A stretch of DNA of 64,000 nt, taken from Alentia gelatinosa. Taxonomy: Eukaryota; Annelida; Polychaeta; Phyllodocida; Polynoidae. This document shows, in pieces, positions 56,301 to 64,000 of this stretch. The position numbers and the translations under genes are program-made. Each line of letters begins with the position of its first letter. Within the stretch, counting starts at the first letter, position 1. The notes below the pieces were generated by a model, which had not been told where the DNA came from, searched no databases, and worked only from the letters and a program-made list of their open reading frames with translations. Location: assembly GCA_950022655.1 (NCBI GenBank), contig OX465581.1:109227125-109291124 (forward strand), given 5' to 3'.

Positions 56301-56994
56301 GCCTCAAATCCCCATAGGTTTAGCACTAATCGTCGTTCTTACTGGCCACCGGAAATGGTGTTTTGAGCACGGGTATCTGCCATTTTAGCGGGTTCACTTT
56401 GGCTCCCTATAATGCTTACATGCACCCCCCCCCCCCCCTTAATGGCTAGAAGATGGCTATATACATTCCCATTAGGCCTAAAGCCACGAACAGATGATGC
56501 CTCAAGATATTCCCCAGCCACGCGTTATGCCTTGTGATGGAAGGGAGAAATTCAGAAAATAGGAGACTGCTGGGGTAAGGTTTCGGCCGCCTCCCTCGGA
56601 TACTATCGTAAAACTGGATGAAGTTTAATCTTGGCCACCGTATTCCACGACTGGAGTTTGGCAAAGTGACTACCCTATCTCCTCGATTTTGGAATATTAC
56701 GTGATAACAATGCTGTATGCCACTAATGGCATATAAAACTCCGTATGCCAGTCAGCGTGGCATACAGAAACCCAATGTTAAGCCTATGGGATTTTATATT
56801 ATGGGTAGGATAAAAGTAATTATGAACACTACCGAATATATTGTACATGTACACCATTAGATAAATGAAAGGAACATACCCGGGGTCACTTCAGGATGTT
56901 CCAGGTGCCGGAGTTCTTCACACTCACTGACCTCGTCATAGGTCTGTGGACCTCGTGCCTCAACCTGCGGTGTAAACGCCGACTTTTCTTCCAT
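50382..56994 (-). CDS. 2-oxoglutarate/Fe(II) dioxygenase of prolyl 4-hydroxylase type
   Basis: Exons: 56994-56880, 54600-54420, 53653-53497, 53156-52986, 51688-51573, 51159-51042, 50468-50382; 945 nt, 314 aa plus TAA, all junctions GT-AG and in phase. The catalytic set is visible: His167-Phe-Asp169 (iron, HFDG), His241 (iron, RLHEG) and Lys251 exactly ten residues later, the 2-oxoglutarate carboxylate position in prolyl 4-hydroxylases. The double-stranded beta-helix fold is expected from about residue 150 to 260 (FRLCKYESGGHFAPHFDG, then YLNSEFDGGTTNFID). The N-terminus is polar with no signal peptide, unlike collagen P4H, so a cytosolic or nuclear enzyme is inferred. The C-terminus (ELYRKAFKLSPSLEES) resembles the second helix of a TPR motif. 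The substrate is unknown and I do not recognise the exact orthologue. It is tail-to-tail with mARC. Confidence 0.93.
50690..51030 (+). repeat. dispersed repeat, copy in dioxygenase intron
   Basis: Relative of 42,520-42,840 (GTCCACAAAACTATCGTTTC, AGAATTGCCATATCATAGGG). It ends about 12 bp from exon 51159-51042. Confidence 0.5.
51042..51688 (-). CDS. dioxygenase exons 5 and 6 with distal His and 2-oxoglutarate Lys
   Basis: Exon 51688-51573 ends with IIFNHHRLHEGQAI, containing His241. Exon 51159-51042 begins with a split Ser, then NGQKYILRTDIMYERV, with Lys251 as the likely 2-oxoglutarate anchor. The two exons must be joined for activity. Confidence 0.93.
51709..51850. mobile_element. hairpin element with AGAACGACCTGACCATGC ends
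   Basis: Arms of about 50 bp: AGAACGACCTGACCATGC, TACAAAACGAGATGGG and their inverses, with an inner pair ACGGAACG..GTTCCGTAAAT. It starts 20 bp upstream of the dioxygenase exon-5 acceptor. Same family as 42,345-42,497. Confidence 0.7.
52329..52346. repeat. short hairpin TGATGCCT-CA-AGGCATCA
   Basis: TGATGCCTCAAGGCATCA is followed by TTAAAGGGTTAAC, the same ending seen at 16,055-16,072. Confidence 0.55.
52986..53156 (-). CDS. dioxygenase exon 4 with the HxD iron site
   Basis: A 57-codon, phase-0 exon. It holds KYESGGHFAPHFDG, in which His167 and Asp169 bind iron, and MTTLMLYLNSEFDGG, the conserved strand after the site. Splice sites are good (attgtag acceptor, gtacgt donor). Confidence 0.94.
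53630..53785 (-). repeat. triplicated splice acceptor and exon start of dioxygenase exon 3
   Basis: The segment containing the exon-3 acceptor and first codons (AG then AATTATGGTGGAG) is present three times in tandem, with acceptors giving exon starts at 53653, 53713 and 53770. The middle one would add exactly 60 nt in frame (20 residues beginning ILVEKGLW). The outermost runs into a TGA. The shortest form fits the enzyme fold best and is used in the CDS. Confidence 0.75.
53803..54071 (+). mobile_element. double-hairpin element, copy 5
   Basis: Aligns with copy 2 (33,311): TCGTCGTTCTCCATGAGTTT, GAGAATGACTTCTTTGACCA. Hairpin 2 runs from TTTATCTCACCC to GGGTGAGATAAA with core CCCAATGTTAAGCCTATGAG. 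Confidence 0.65.
55106..55447 (+). pseudogene. unassigned 113-codon open frame in dioxygenase intron 1
   Basis: It is open from just after a TAG (55103-55105) to a TAA (55445-55447), with protein-like composition: FFGAHFTPQYHLLDD, NEWPDLAIYGEEWTEG, DWLMHYLQKTRCYSS, PCSLTKAGEVVCYAY. There is no ATG near its beginning, so it is either an exon (possible acceptors at 55105 or 55110) or a retrocopied or mobile-element remnant. It lies on the strand opposite the host gene. I do not recognise the family. The next 500 bp have no further long frame. Confidence 0.45.
55448..56606. other. dioxygenase intron 1, unassigned
   Basis: No long frame or repeat was recognised, apart from a C tract near 56,428-56,438. 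Confidence 0.35.
56607..56813 (+). mobile_element. double-hairpin element, copy 6 (shortened)
   Basis: Relative of copy 1 with an internal deletion in the hairpin 1 region. It keeps TATGCCACTAATGGCATA and core CCCAATGTTAAGCCTATGGG, ending ATGGGTAGGATAA. Confidence 0.6.
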
Positions 56995-57992
56995 TTTGGC
57001 AATTTTTGCGTTGTTAAAGTACAGATCTTTGAGAAAGAAACTGAGATATCTTTAAAAATAATCAGGCAGGGATTAGGATATGCCTACATGTTACTATTCC
57101 CTTCCGTCAAATGGCACGATAGACAGCTCAGGAAAAGGATGCGACTTTTATATCAGCACAGTGGTGACATGGACCACCACTAAAATACCTAGGATGTAAA
57201 TCTGTGATGGTGACAGGCGGTGGTGCAACCCATCACTCCTCTTGCCATACGCAGTCGAGTTTCACCAGAGGGCGTCGCAGTTCGCGGCCGTGTGCGACAA
57301 TTACACGCGACACAAGTTCAAAAGGCTGGGAGACGGTGGACAGTCAATTTAGCCGCCACTGATGACACCGGGTGCCTGCAACCCCCCGGGCAAGACTTGC
57401 TAAACGCAGGACTCAATGAAGTAACCGGGGTGGACGCTGACACGCTTCGCCAAACGTTTGGACTCGTAATCATGTGCACTTGAGAGTTGAGTGTTGTGTA
57501 TCCCGGCCTTTCTTCTATGCTGAATACATACTCTATATAGCAAATTCCGAGTGTAGGCCCTACAAAGGCATTGATTCTGTTGATAGTATCAGTGTTGAAA
57601 TCCCACTCTAATGGTCGTATTAGTCAATTTAGGAAGACACGAACCAAGGTGAACGGTCATGTTTGGTAAACACATCCTTTGGTTATATCTTTCCCCTATA
57701 GAGGGCTCTGAGGTAAGTTACATCCCCTGGTGTCGGGTAAGAAATTAGAGCCTTATGACATGTGTCCATTTGCCATCCTGAACAAATCCAAATCATCAAA
57801 CTGAAAACTTAACTTAAGGGTAGAACCTTGTGATAGAGTGAAAAGAGTAAGGTTATAAGTAGAGCTAAAACTGTTAAGCGTTATACAAACATTGTTTGAA
57901 TTTAAGGCCGGCCTTTGAAAAAGATAACGCCCCTCTTCGGAAAAAGGGAATTGTCTTCATTAATGATATCCTTGATACCTCATAAATGATAT
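56995..57992. other. 5' flank and probable promoter of the dioxygenase gene
   Basis: 57,200-57,480 is GC- and CpG-richer than its surroundings, as expected for a promoter upstream of the minus-strand start at 56994. Plus-strand open frames here have no recognisable product. 57,480-57,990 shows nothing. Confidence 0.3.
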
Positions 57993-58551
57993 GGGTCATT
58001 CCACCAGAAAATGTACTTTTGGTAAAAAAGGGGTAAAAAAATTAAATTTGCCCAAACCAAATTTTCTTTTACTTGTGTGCAAAATATACACTTTCAAGTT
58101 TTAGGAAAACATGATTCAACTGGGATATTAGTGGGGGGTCAGTTTTTGTGAGGCTGCAAAAATTGTAAATATTATTGCCGTCACGTCCGACATATAAAAA
58201 AACACTCATACAAAAGTTGATGATAGAGAAATATATTTTATTTTTTGTAAGACATCAAGTTTGTACCCAGTATGTCAAGCATAGTCTGATACTATAGACA
58301 AGTGGAAATAGTGAACTACTTATACAATCTTTTTCTGTGCTGCCTCAAAGATGCACATACAGAAGGTGTTCTCCAAGGGATTACAGAATGAATTTTGTTT
58401 TTTCTGTCACTATCTAAATACAAAAGTTTCACGTTTTTAAATCACAGAATTAATTTTATAGGTTATATACATGATCTATGTCAAATTAGAAGATGTTCCA
58501 TGCATTATTTCTTGAGCTAATAGCTTCTGGGAAAAAGGTTTAAAAATCTCT

Positions 58552-59600
58552 CGGACGTGATATTTTTAATAACGGACGTGATGGAACAGTAAATTCCACT
58601 TTCTTGATGAGAAATCGGAAATATGTCCCAAATTATTAAAAGTTCATGTTTCCTTTTGAAAATAAATAAATTATCTTCAATTGAACCACATATAAGAGTA
58701 TCTTAAATGCCAATGACCTGTTATTTTTCTTGAAAAACTACAAAGAATGTCCAACTCTTTCTTTCTGATCACACTCAGAATAAAGTAAAGTACATTTTTC
58801 TCTTACATTTTGTGCTAAAAACTGTCTAGAAACCTTTTTTCTTTGCTTTTAAATGCAAAAAATGCTAACTTTAACCTTAATATTCATTGAAATACCACAT
58901 TTTGTATAGACATTATAAATATCTTGGACGTGATATTCTTGATAACGGACGTGACAGACCAGTAACTTCCACTTCCACAAACATGAAATATGGACCAAAA
59001 TCTGAAAAACTTTTGTTTGTTTTTGCTAATATATATATATACATGATTTTCAATTCAACGACCTATAAGAGTACCTTAAATGCCAATGACCTGTTTTTTT
59101 TTCTGGAAAAACTGCAAAGAATATGAAACTCTTACTTCTGATGCCACTCACAATACAGAAGAGTACATTTTTCACTTACATTTTGTGCTAAAAAAGTGTC
59201 TGCAAATCTTTTCTCTATGCTTTTAAATGCCAAAAACGCTAACTTTAACCTTAATATTCATCCAAATGCCACATTTTGTGTGTACATCATAAATCTCTTG
59301 GACGTGATATTTTTAAAAACGGACGTGACAGACCAGTAACTTCCACTTTCTTGATCACAAACATGAAATATGTACAAATTGCTGAGAAAATCTTCTTTGG
59401 TTTTGCAAATATATACATCAGCTTCCATTCAACCATATATAAGAGTACCTTAAATGCCAATGACCTGGTTTTTGGGGAAAAACTGCAAAGAATATCAAAC
59501 TCTTGCTTCTGATACCACTCAGAATACACAAGAGTACATTTTTCATTTACATTTTGTGCAAAGAACCATCTGCAAACCTTTTCTCTATCTTTTTAATTTT
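58552..59600 (+). repeat. three ~373-bp tandem units inside the CGGACGTGA element
   Basis: Units start at 58552, 58925 and 59299. Each opens with two motif copies 21 bp apart, followed by CAGTAAnTTCCACTT, TTAAATGCCAATGACCTG and TACATTTTGTGC. Confidence 0.75.
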
Positions 59601-59715
59601 ATCTTTTTCTCATCTCCTTGTTCCTCCAGTCCTTAGATGAGTCCTTTGGAGGTTTCCTCTCATCCGGAGGTAACGGTTTACACCCCATGCTTTCAAGGTA
59701 TGGCTCATATGTAGG

Positions 59716-59893
59716 GGGCCATCCATAAAGTATGTATGCACTGAGGGGGGGGGGGGGGGGTAGTGGGGATAGGATGGTTAAAATTTTGTGCATAGGCTAC
59801 TTCTGTGTTTTATTGTGAAAAAAAATAAGGTATGGGGGGGTTGGTAGGGTCGAAAATTTGAGATATTGTGTGTACATACTTTATGGATAGCCC
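59716..59893. mobile_element. 178-bp MITE with CCATCCATAAAGTATGTA ends
   Basis: The ends GGGCCATCCATAAAGTATGT and ACATACTTTATGGATAGCCC are inverted with one mismatch. It contains a tract of about 15 G at 59,744-59,760. It is nested in the 57,993-61,930 element. Confidence 0.8.
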
Positions 59894-62079
59894 TAAAACT
59901 GAAAAAAGAGAAAACAAACAAATTAGCAAACTACCTATTAAATAACATTCAAAAGGTACATTTGTTTTCAAAAATTATGTTCTTTGTATGACTATTGTTC
60001 AGACTTATATTTAGAATAGATATTTTGCCCACAAACTTAATATGATGGCTGTAAGAACAAAAATATTACCAAAATCAGATTTTTGCCAAAAATGTCAAAA
60101 AAAGATTTCCTCAAAATGATTTATTTTTTTCATCACACCATAAAATATAACTGTCTTCAGTATTCCAGGTGATTTTATCCAAGGTTTGTCCAAGTGTTAT
60201 AGTTCAGGTATGGTTTTGAAAAATCATGCATCACATCCGACATGAAAATAAACCACTATAGGTAGTAGCTCAATCTCATAATCATTTCAATTTTCGATTA
60301 GATATGGAGTACAATAGGCAAACATTAAGAAAAATCAAAACAGATGATCCTAACCCTCATTTTCATACTTGTTATGAGATGAAACCAAACTGGGCGTCAC
60401 GTCCGACATATATATATCGGACGTGATGGCGGCTACAAAAATGCATGAAAAAAAAATATTTACATGTGGACTTTCTTCACTTTTTCTCCCTAGACTTATG
60501 AAATGACACTTGGTGCACATAATGAACAACTTTCGTTACTGTATTCTTGTAATTTAATCTCATTCAAACATAGTTCCTAGTCAATTCGATGAAAAAACTT
60601 CACCTATATCACGTCCGTGATGGCTATTACCACATGATAGGTGTACAACCTGAGTCCAGATACTACACAGTCTTTTAAACATACATTTTGTCATTGGGAA
60701 TAGATCGTAATATATATATATTCTGCACCTCTTTGCACATTTTCTCATAGATCAATCGAAAGAAGAATTTCCATGTCGGACATGATATGGCTAAACAAAT
60801 TTTTTTGAAAAATTCACTAAGACATTGAAAATACCCCCAACCTTTCCAGTAGTGGCCATGTTGGGAACTCATCAATCTACCCTTTTATTCAAACCACAAA
60901 CTTTCGGTAAATACTTGTGAACTTTTCAAGAAAATGGATTCTACAGAATCACAAACTCCAAGTTATCACTATTAACACAGAAAATCATGTCCAGGATGGA
61001 AAAATAATGCTAGCATCGAAGAAATCTGCACTACTCACATGAGCTGGATGTCTCCTCAAGCCGCTGAACCGCCGGAGTGGAGGCGAATGCACAGTTAAAA
61101 GGGATAACATCCGGTTCTTGTGATCAGCTTTCCCGCCTTCGATTAATCTCTCGGACGTGATAAATATCACGGACGTGATTCCTTCAAAATTACTTTCCCT
61201 GTTCTCGCATAGTGAAGGCACTTTGGAAGCATTTTATTACTATTACACTACAGACCCTATGGCCACATTATTCAGTAATTTTTGTACCAAGTTAGCACCA
61301 ATATGGAGAAGTGGAGAGTGCTAAATGCAACTCATCACATCCGTGATATCAATTGTGTAAAATCGATTTTTTTTCGTAATTCGGCTGGGAAAAGAACCCT
61401 GTTGCAGTTGACCTAAAATCATATACATATGTGAAAAATTGATGTATGTCCAGAGTTTTAAGTGCATGTTTGGGAAATATACCATTAAAATATATTGTCA
61501 TCAGGCTATGCCAAATATAACCTATAGCATTTGCTGAAAAAGCACACTTTTCATTGAAATACACTTAAAAAATTTGCGGAGCCTTAGAAATAAGGGAAAA
61601 TACTACTAAACAACAGCCAATTTACATAACTTCAGGAAATAAATCAATTAGGGAATATATATTAATAGTTTCCACAAAAGAAATAGTGCTAAACTTTAGA
61701 AATATCAAAAAGACATGCACTTTTTTGCTAATTTCTCACTTTGAAAGTCCACAGATTAAAAAATAATGCAGATAGACCAATAAAAGTAATGATTTTCTGA
61801 AAGGGCAGGGTGTTTTCTTTGCACAGAAAAAAAAATTCATTAAAAAAATTCATTTATAATGAAATTATAGCCCATTAACCCCCAAAAAGTATGATTTTCA
61901 CCAAAAGTACATTTTCTGGTGGAATGACCCTTATATTATCCTTGATGAAATAATAGTAGCGTCAGAATAGGTGGGGACAGGGGGCTACTTTTTTAAGGAC
62001 CTAGAAACAGTTGGCAGCTTCAAATTTTACTCAATCAAGGATGAAAACAGTGAAATTCAGAACCTAAAGTACTACCGTA

Positions 62080-62600
62080 TGCTAAGCTTTGACATTTCAC
62101 CATAGAAAAATGTCAAAGTCCAGTGGCGTCAGAATAGGGGGGGGGGGGGGCGGGGGGGGGGGCGACTGCCCCCCCCTTTTTTGCCAGACCAAAAAAGTCA
62201 GCAGCTTCAAAAATTACTCAAACAGTTGTAAAACCTGTCTTGACTTTTCAGCATCGAAAAAATGTCATAGTCTGACTTTTTGGCATGCAATGATGACTAA
62301 GCCCTGACTTTTCACCGTGGAAAAGTGTCAAAGTCTGACTTTTTGCATGCAATGATGGCTAAGCCCTGACTTTTCACCGTGGAAAAGTGTCAAAGTCTGA
62401 CTTTCTAGCGTGCAATGATGGCTAAGCCCTGACTTTTCATTGCGGAAAAGTGTCAAAGTCTGACTTTTTAGTGTGCAATGATGGCTAAGCCCTGACTTTT
62501 CACTGTGGGCAAAATATCAAAGTCTGAATTTTTAGTGTGCAATGATGACTAAGAGCTGACTTTTCACAGAATTCTTGCAGATTCACAGTAAATCCAGTGG
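62080..62600 (+). repeat. ~62-bp tandem repeat, about six degenerate units
   Basis: Unit text: GTGTCAAAGTCTGACTTTT, TGCAATGATGGCTAAG, CCCTGACTTTTCACCGTGG. The first unit is separated from the rest by the poly-G side of the foldback element starting at 62,121. Confidence 0.75.
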
Positions 62601-62702
62601 AACAGGCAAATGTCGAAGTCTGACTTCATACCAAGAAAAAAGTCAGCAATTTTTCAGTTCCCCCCCCCCCCCCCCACTTTCAAAAACGTTCTGACGCCCC
62701 TG
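62121..62702. mobile_element. CAGTGGCGTC-type foldback element with G and C tracts
   Basis: Left end CAGTGGCGTCAGAATAGGGG; right end with a C tract, then CGTTCTGACGCCCCTG, the inverse. AAGTC lies on both sides, possibly a target duplication, though the host tandem repeat also contains that word. Long G runs make the exact length uncertain. Confidence 0.6.
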
Positions 62703-62725
62703 AAGTCTGACATTTTAGCATCAAA

Positions 62726-63440
62726 AGCGGCTATTCCACCAGAAAGGCTTTCTGCAGGCGATGTTTGCCGCCAGGGCCGGCCGCCCGGCAGTCCCTAAGG
62801 GGCCCCTCCCACCTACTACGATTAACTCTACCATTAACCCTTTGGCCGCGTCGGCGACAAACTCAAAAAAATTCGTGGAGGTGTCGCCGACGAACTCCTC
62901 AATTAGTCAGGTTTTGTCGCCGACGAACTAGCTCCGTGCCGACGCACTACGACGCACTACAACAAAAAAACGTTAATCGTAGAGGCTCTACGATATTCAA
63001 ACATGTTTGAATTTCGTAGAGCGTCGTAGTGCGTTGTAGTGCGTCGGTGAGTTAATCGCAGAGCGCAGCGGTTTGTCGCCGCAATTAGTCAGCTTTCCAT
63101 AGTTTGTCGCCGACAGCAGCGTTTGTCGCCGACAGCGTCGGCGACAAACGCTGCTGTCGCAGACTTAATCGTAGTGCGTCGTAGTAGGTGGGAGGGCCCC
63201 CTAACTCTCTAATATTTCTGAGGTGTTCCACCAAATACACCAGCCGACGACCAACAGGCACACACACACTGCCCGGCGGGTGCCCAGTGAGCGGTTCCAC
63301 CAAGAGACGTGGCTAGCCGGCTCCGGCAAGGCGATGAACATGCAGCAGGTTTGCTGCTGATGTCTGGTGGACATTTGCTGCACTAACGTGCAAGCCGAGT
63401 TCCACGTTTATGCGATAGGCGGCCGGCCTGCACTACAAGA
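62726..63440 (+). repeat. GC-rich repeat, copy 1, interrupted by a hairpin element
   Basis: Begins AGCGGCTATTCCACCAGAAA and resumes after the insertion with CCAACAGGCAC and TTGCTGCTGATGTCTGGTGG. It aligns with copy 2 at 63,611. Confidence 0.6.
62803..63200. mobile_element. hairpin element with CTCCCACCTACTACGA ends, inserted in copy 1
   Basis: Left end CCCCTCCCACCTACTACGAT, right end its inverse (GTCGTAGTAGGTGGGAGGG). The interior is built of GTCGCCGACGAACT, TACGACGCACTACGACGC and their inverses, so almost the whole element can fold. Confidence 0.7.
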
Positions 63441-63610
63441 TCAAATCACACAGTATTCCTCAGGCGGTTGATTGCAGGGGGATTTTACAAGTTTACGGTC
63501 ATGATGCCCGGCCACCTGATTGGCCTTCTTTTATGTGGTTGGTCACAAGTTTATTTACTACAAATACAGCATGGGTATATTGTAAAGTAACTAAGACCTA
63601 ATCTAGCTAA

Positions 63611-63840
63611 AGCGGCTATTCCACCAAAAATGCTCTCAGCAGATGTCTGCTACTGGGGCCCAACCAACAGGCACCCGAGGGCAGCTCCATGAAGTGTTGG
63701 AGCCGGCCGGACCCGGCGAGGCGATGGACACACCCAGGTTTTGCTGCTGACGTCTGGTGGACATTCGCCACACTAATGCGCAAGCTGGGTTCTCGATTGC
63801 TCCGATTGGGTGGCAAGGCGAGCGGTTCTCTATACACTGT
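63611..63840 (+). repeat. GC-rich repeat, copy 2, uninterrupted
   Basis: AGCGGCTATTCCACCAAAAA, CCAACAGGCACCCGAGGG and TTTTGCTGCTGACGTCTGGT match copy 1 without the inserted hairpin. Open frames on both strands here appear to be a GC effect. Confidence 0.6.
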
Positions 63841-64000
63841 GCCGCTCTGGATCTGCAAAAGTCGATTATCGAGTGAAGCATTGTGCCACCACGTTGGGAT
63901 TTGTACGGGAACGCTCACAGCTTGTCATTTTTGTGCTGGATTCTCCGTTAAACTGAACAATGAAGGTTAATAAAGATAAGGCTTGATATAATGAATGTGT

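Larger units (their letters stand above)
57993..61930. mobile_element. 3.9-kb element with 31-bp perfect terminal inverted repeats and CGGACGTGA motifs
   Basis: The left 31 bp (beginning GGGTCATTCCACCAGAAAAT) are exactly repeated, inverted, at the right end (61,900-61,930). It contains ten exact copies of CGGACGTGA or its inverse and several one-mismatch copies, three ~373-bp tandem units (58,552-59,600), and a nested MITE (59,716-59,893). No transposase is recognised. Small coding-like minus-strand pieces (61221-61050 ending at a gtgagt, and 59712-59605) are unproven. No clear target duplication was seen. Confidence 0.75.

Noticed and set aside
57220..57483. 87-codon plus-strand open frame near the dioxygenase promoter
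   Set aside because: GC-rich promoter-like sequence; the translation shows no recognisable domain.

Overview
This is an animal nuclear genomic window: intron-split genes with GT-AG splice sites, AT-rich non-coding DNA and many mobile-element relics, with no bacterial gene layout. It carries three protein genes. A motile-cilia gene (CFAP100) means the organism builds motile cilia or flagella. The abundant AGGTCA-type repeats and ACATGTA-rich text look to me like a marine mollusc, perhaps a bivalve; that is an inference from general impression, not a proven assignment.

Layout. (1) 52-22,500, minus strand: CFAP100/MIA1-like coiled-coil gene, 14 recovered coding exons plus a non-coding first exon; its last exons lie beyond the left edge. 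One intron (12,328-20,453) holds a 6.7-kb TA-flanked foldback element with 1.4-kb inverted arms full of AGGTCA repeats. (2) 22,500-34,700: intergenic, mostly repeats: minisatellites, a ~200-bp tandem repeat and, directly abutting it, a 202-bp satellite of 28 units. (3) 34,762-48,375, plus strand: a complete seven-exon gene for the molybdenum enzyme mARC (334 aa), its introns carrying a solo LTR, hairpin elements and a telomere-repeat-bearing foldback. (4) 50,382-56,994, minus strand: a complete seven-exon gene for a 2-oxoglutarate/Fe(II) dioxygenase of prolyl-4-hydroxylase type (314 aa), tail-to-tail with mARC; an unexplained 113-codon open frame lies in its first intron on the other strand. 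(5) 57,000-64,000: no gene recognised; a 3.9-kb element with 31-bp perfect terminal inverted repeats and phased CGGACGTGA motifs, then nested foldback and tandem repeats.

The three genes have no evident shared pathway: one is axonemal (dynein f/I1 regulation), one is a mitochondrial outer-membrane reductase, and one is a soluble hydroxylase of unknown substrate. All exon joins were made by reading splice sites and checking that phase is kept across every junction. The most unusual material is in the repeats (a paired 21-bp-phased motif element, a double-hairpin family, an indel-free satellite) and in two splicing oddities: a 57-nt phase-neutral extra exon in CFAP100 and a triplicated splice acceptor in the dioxygenase gene.
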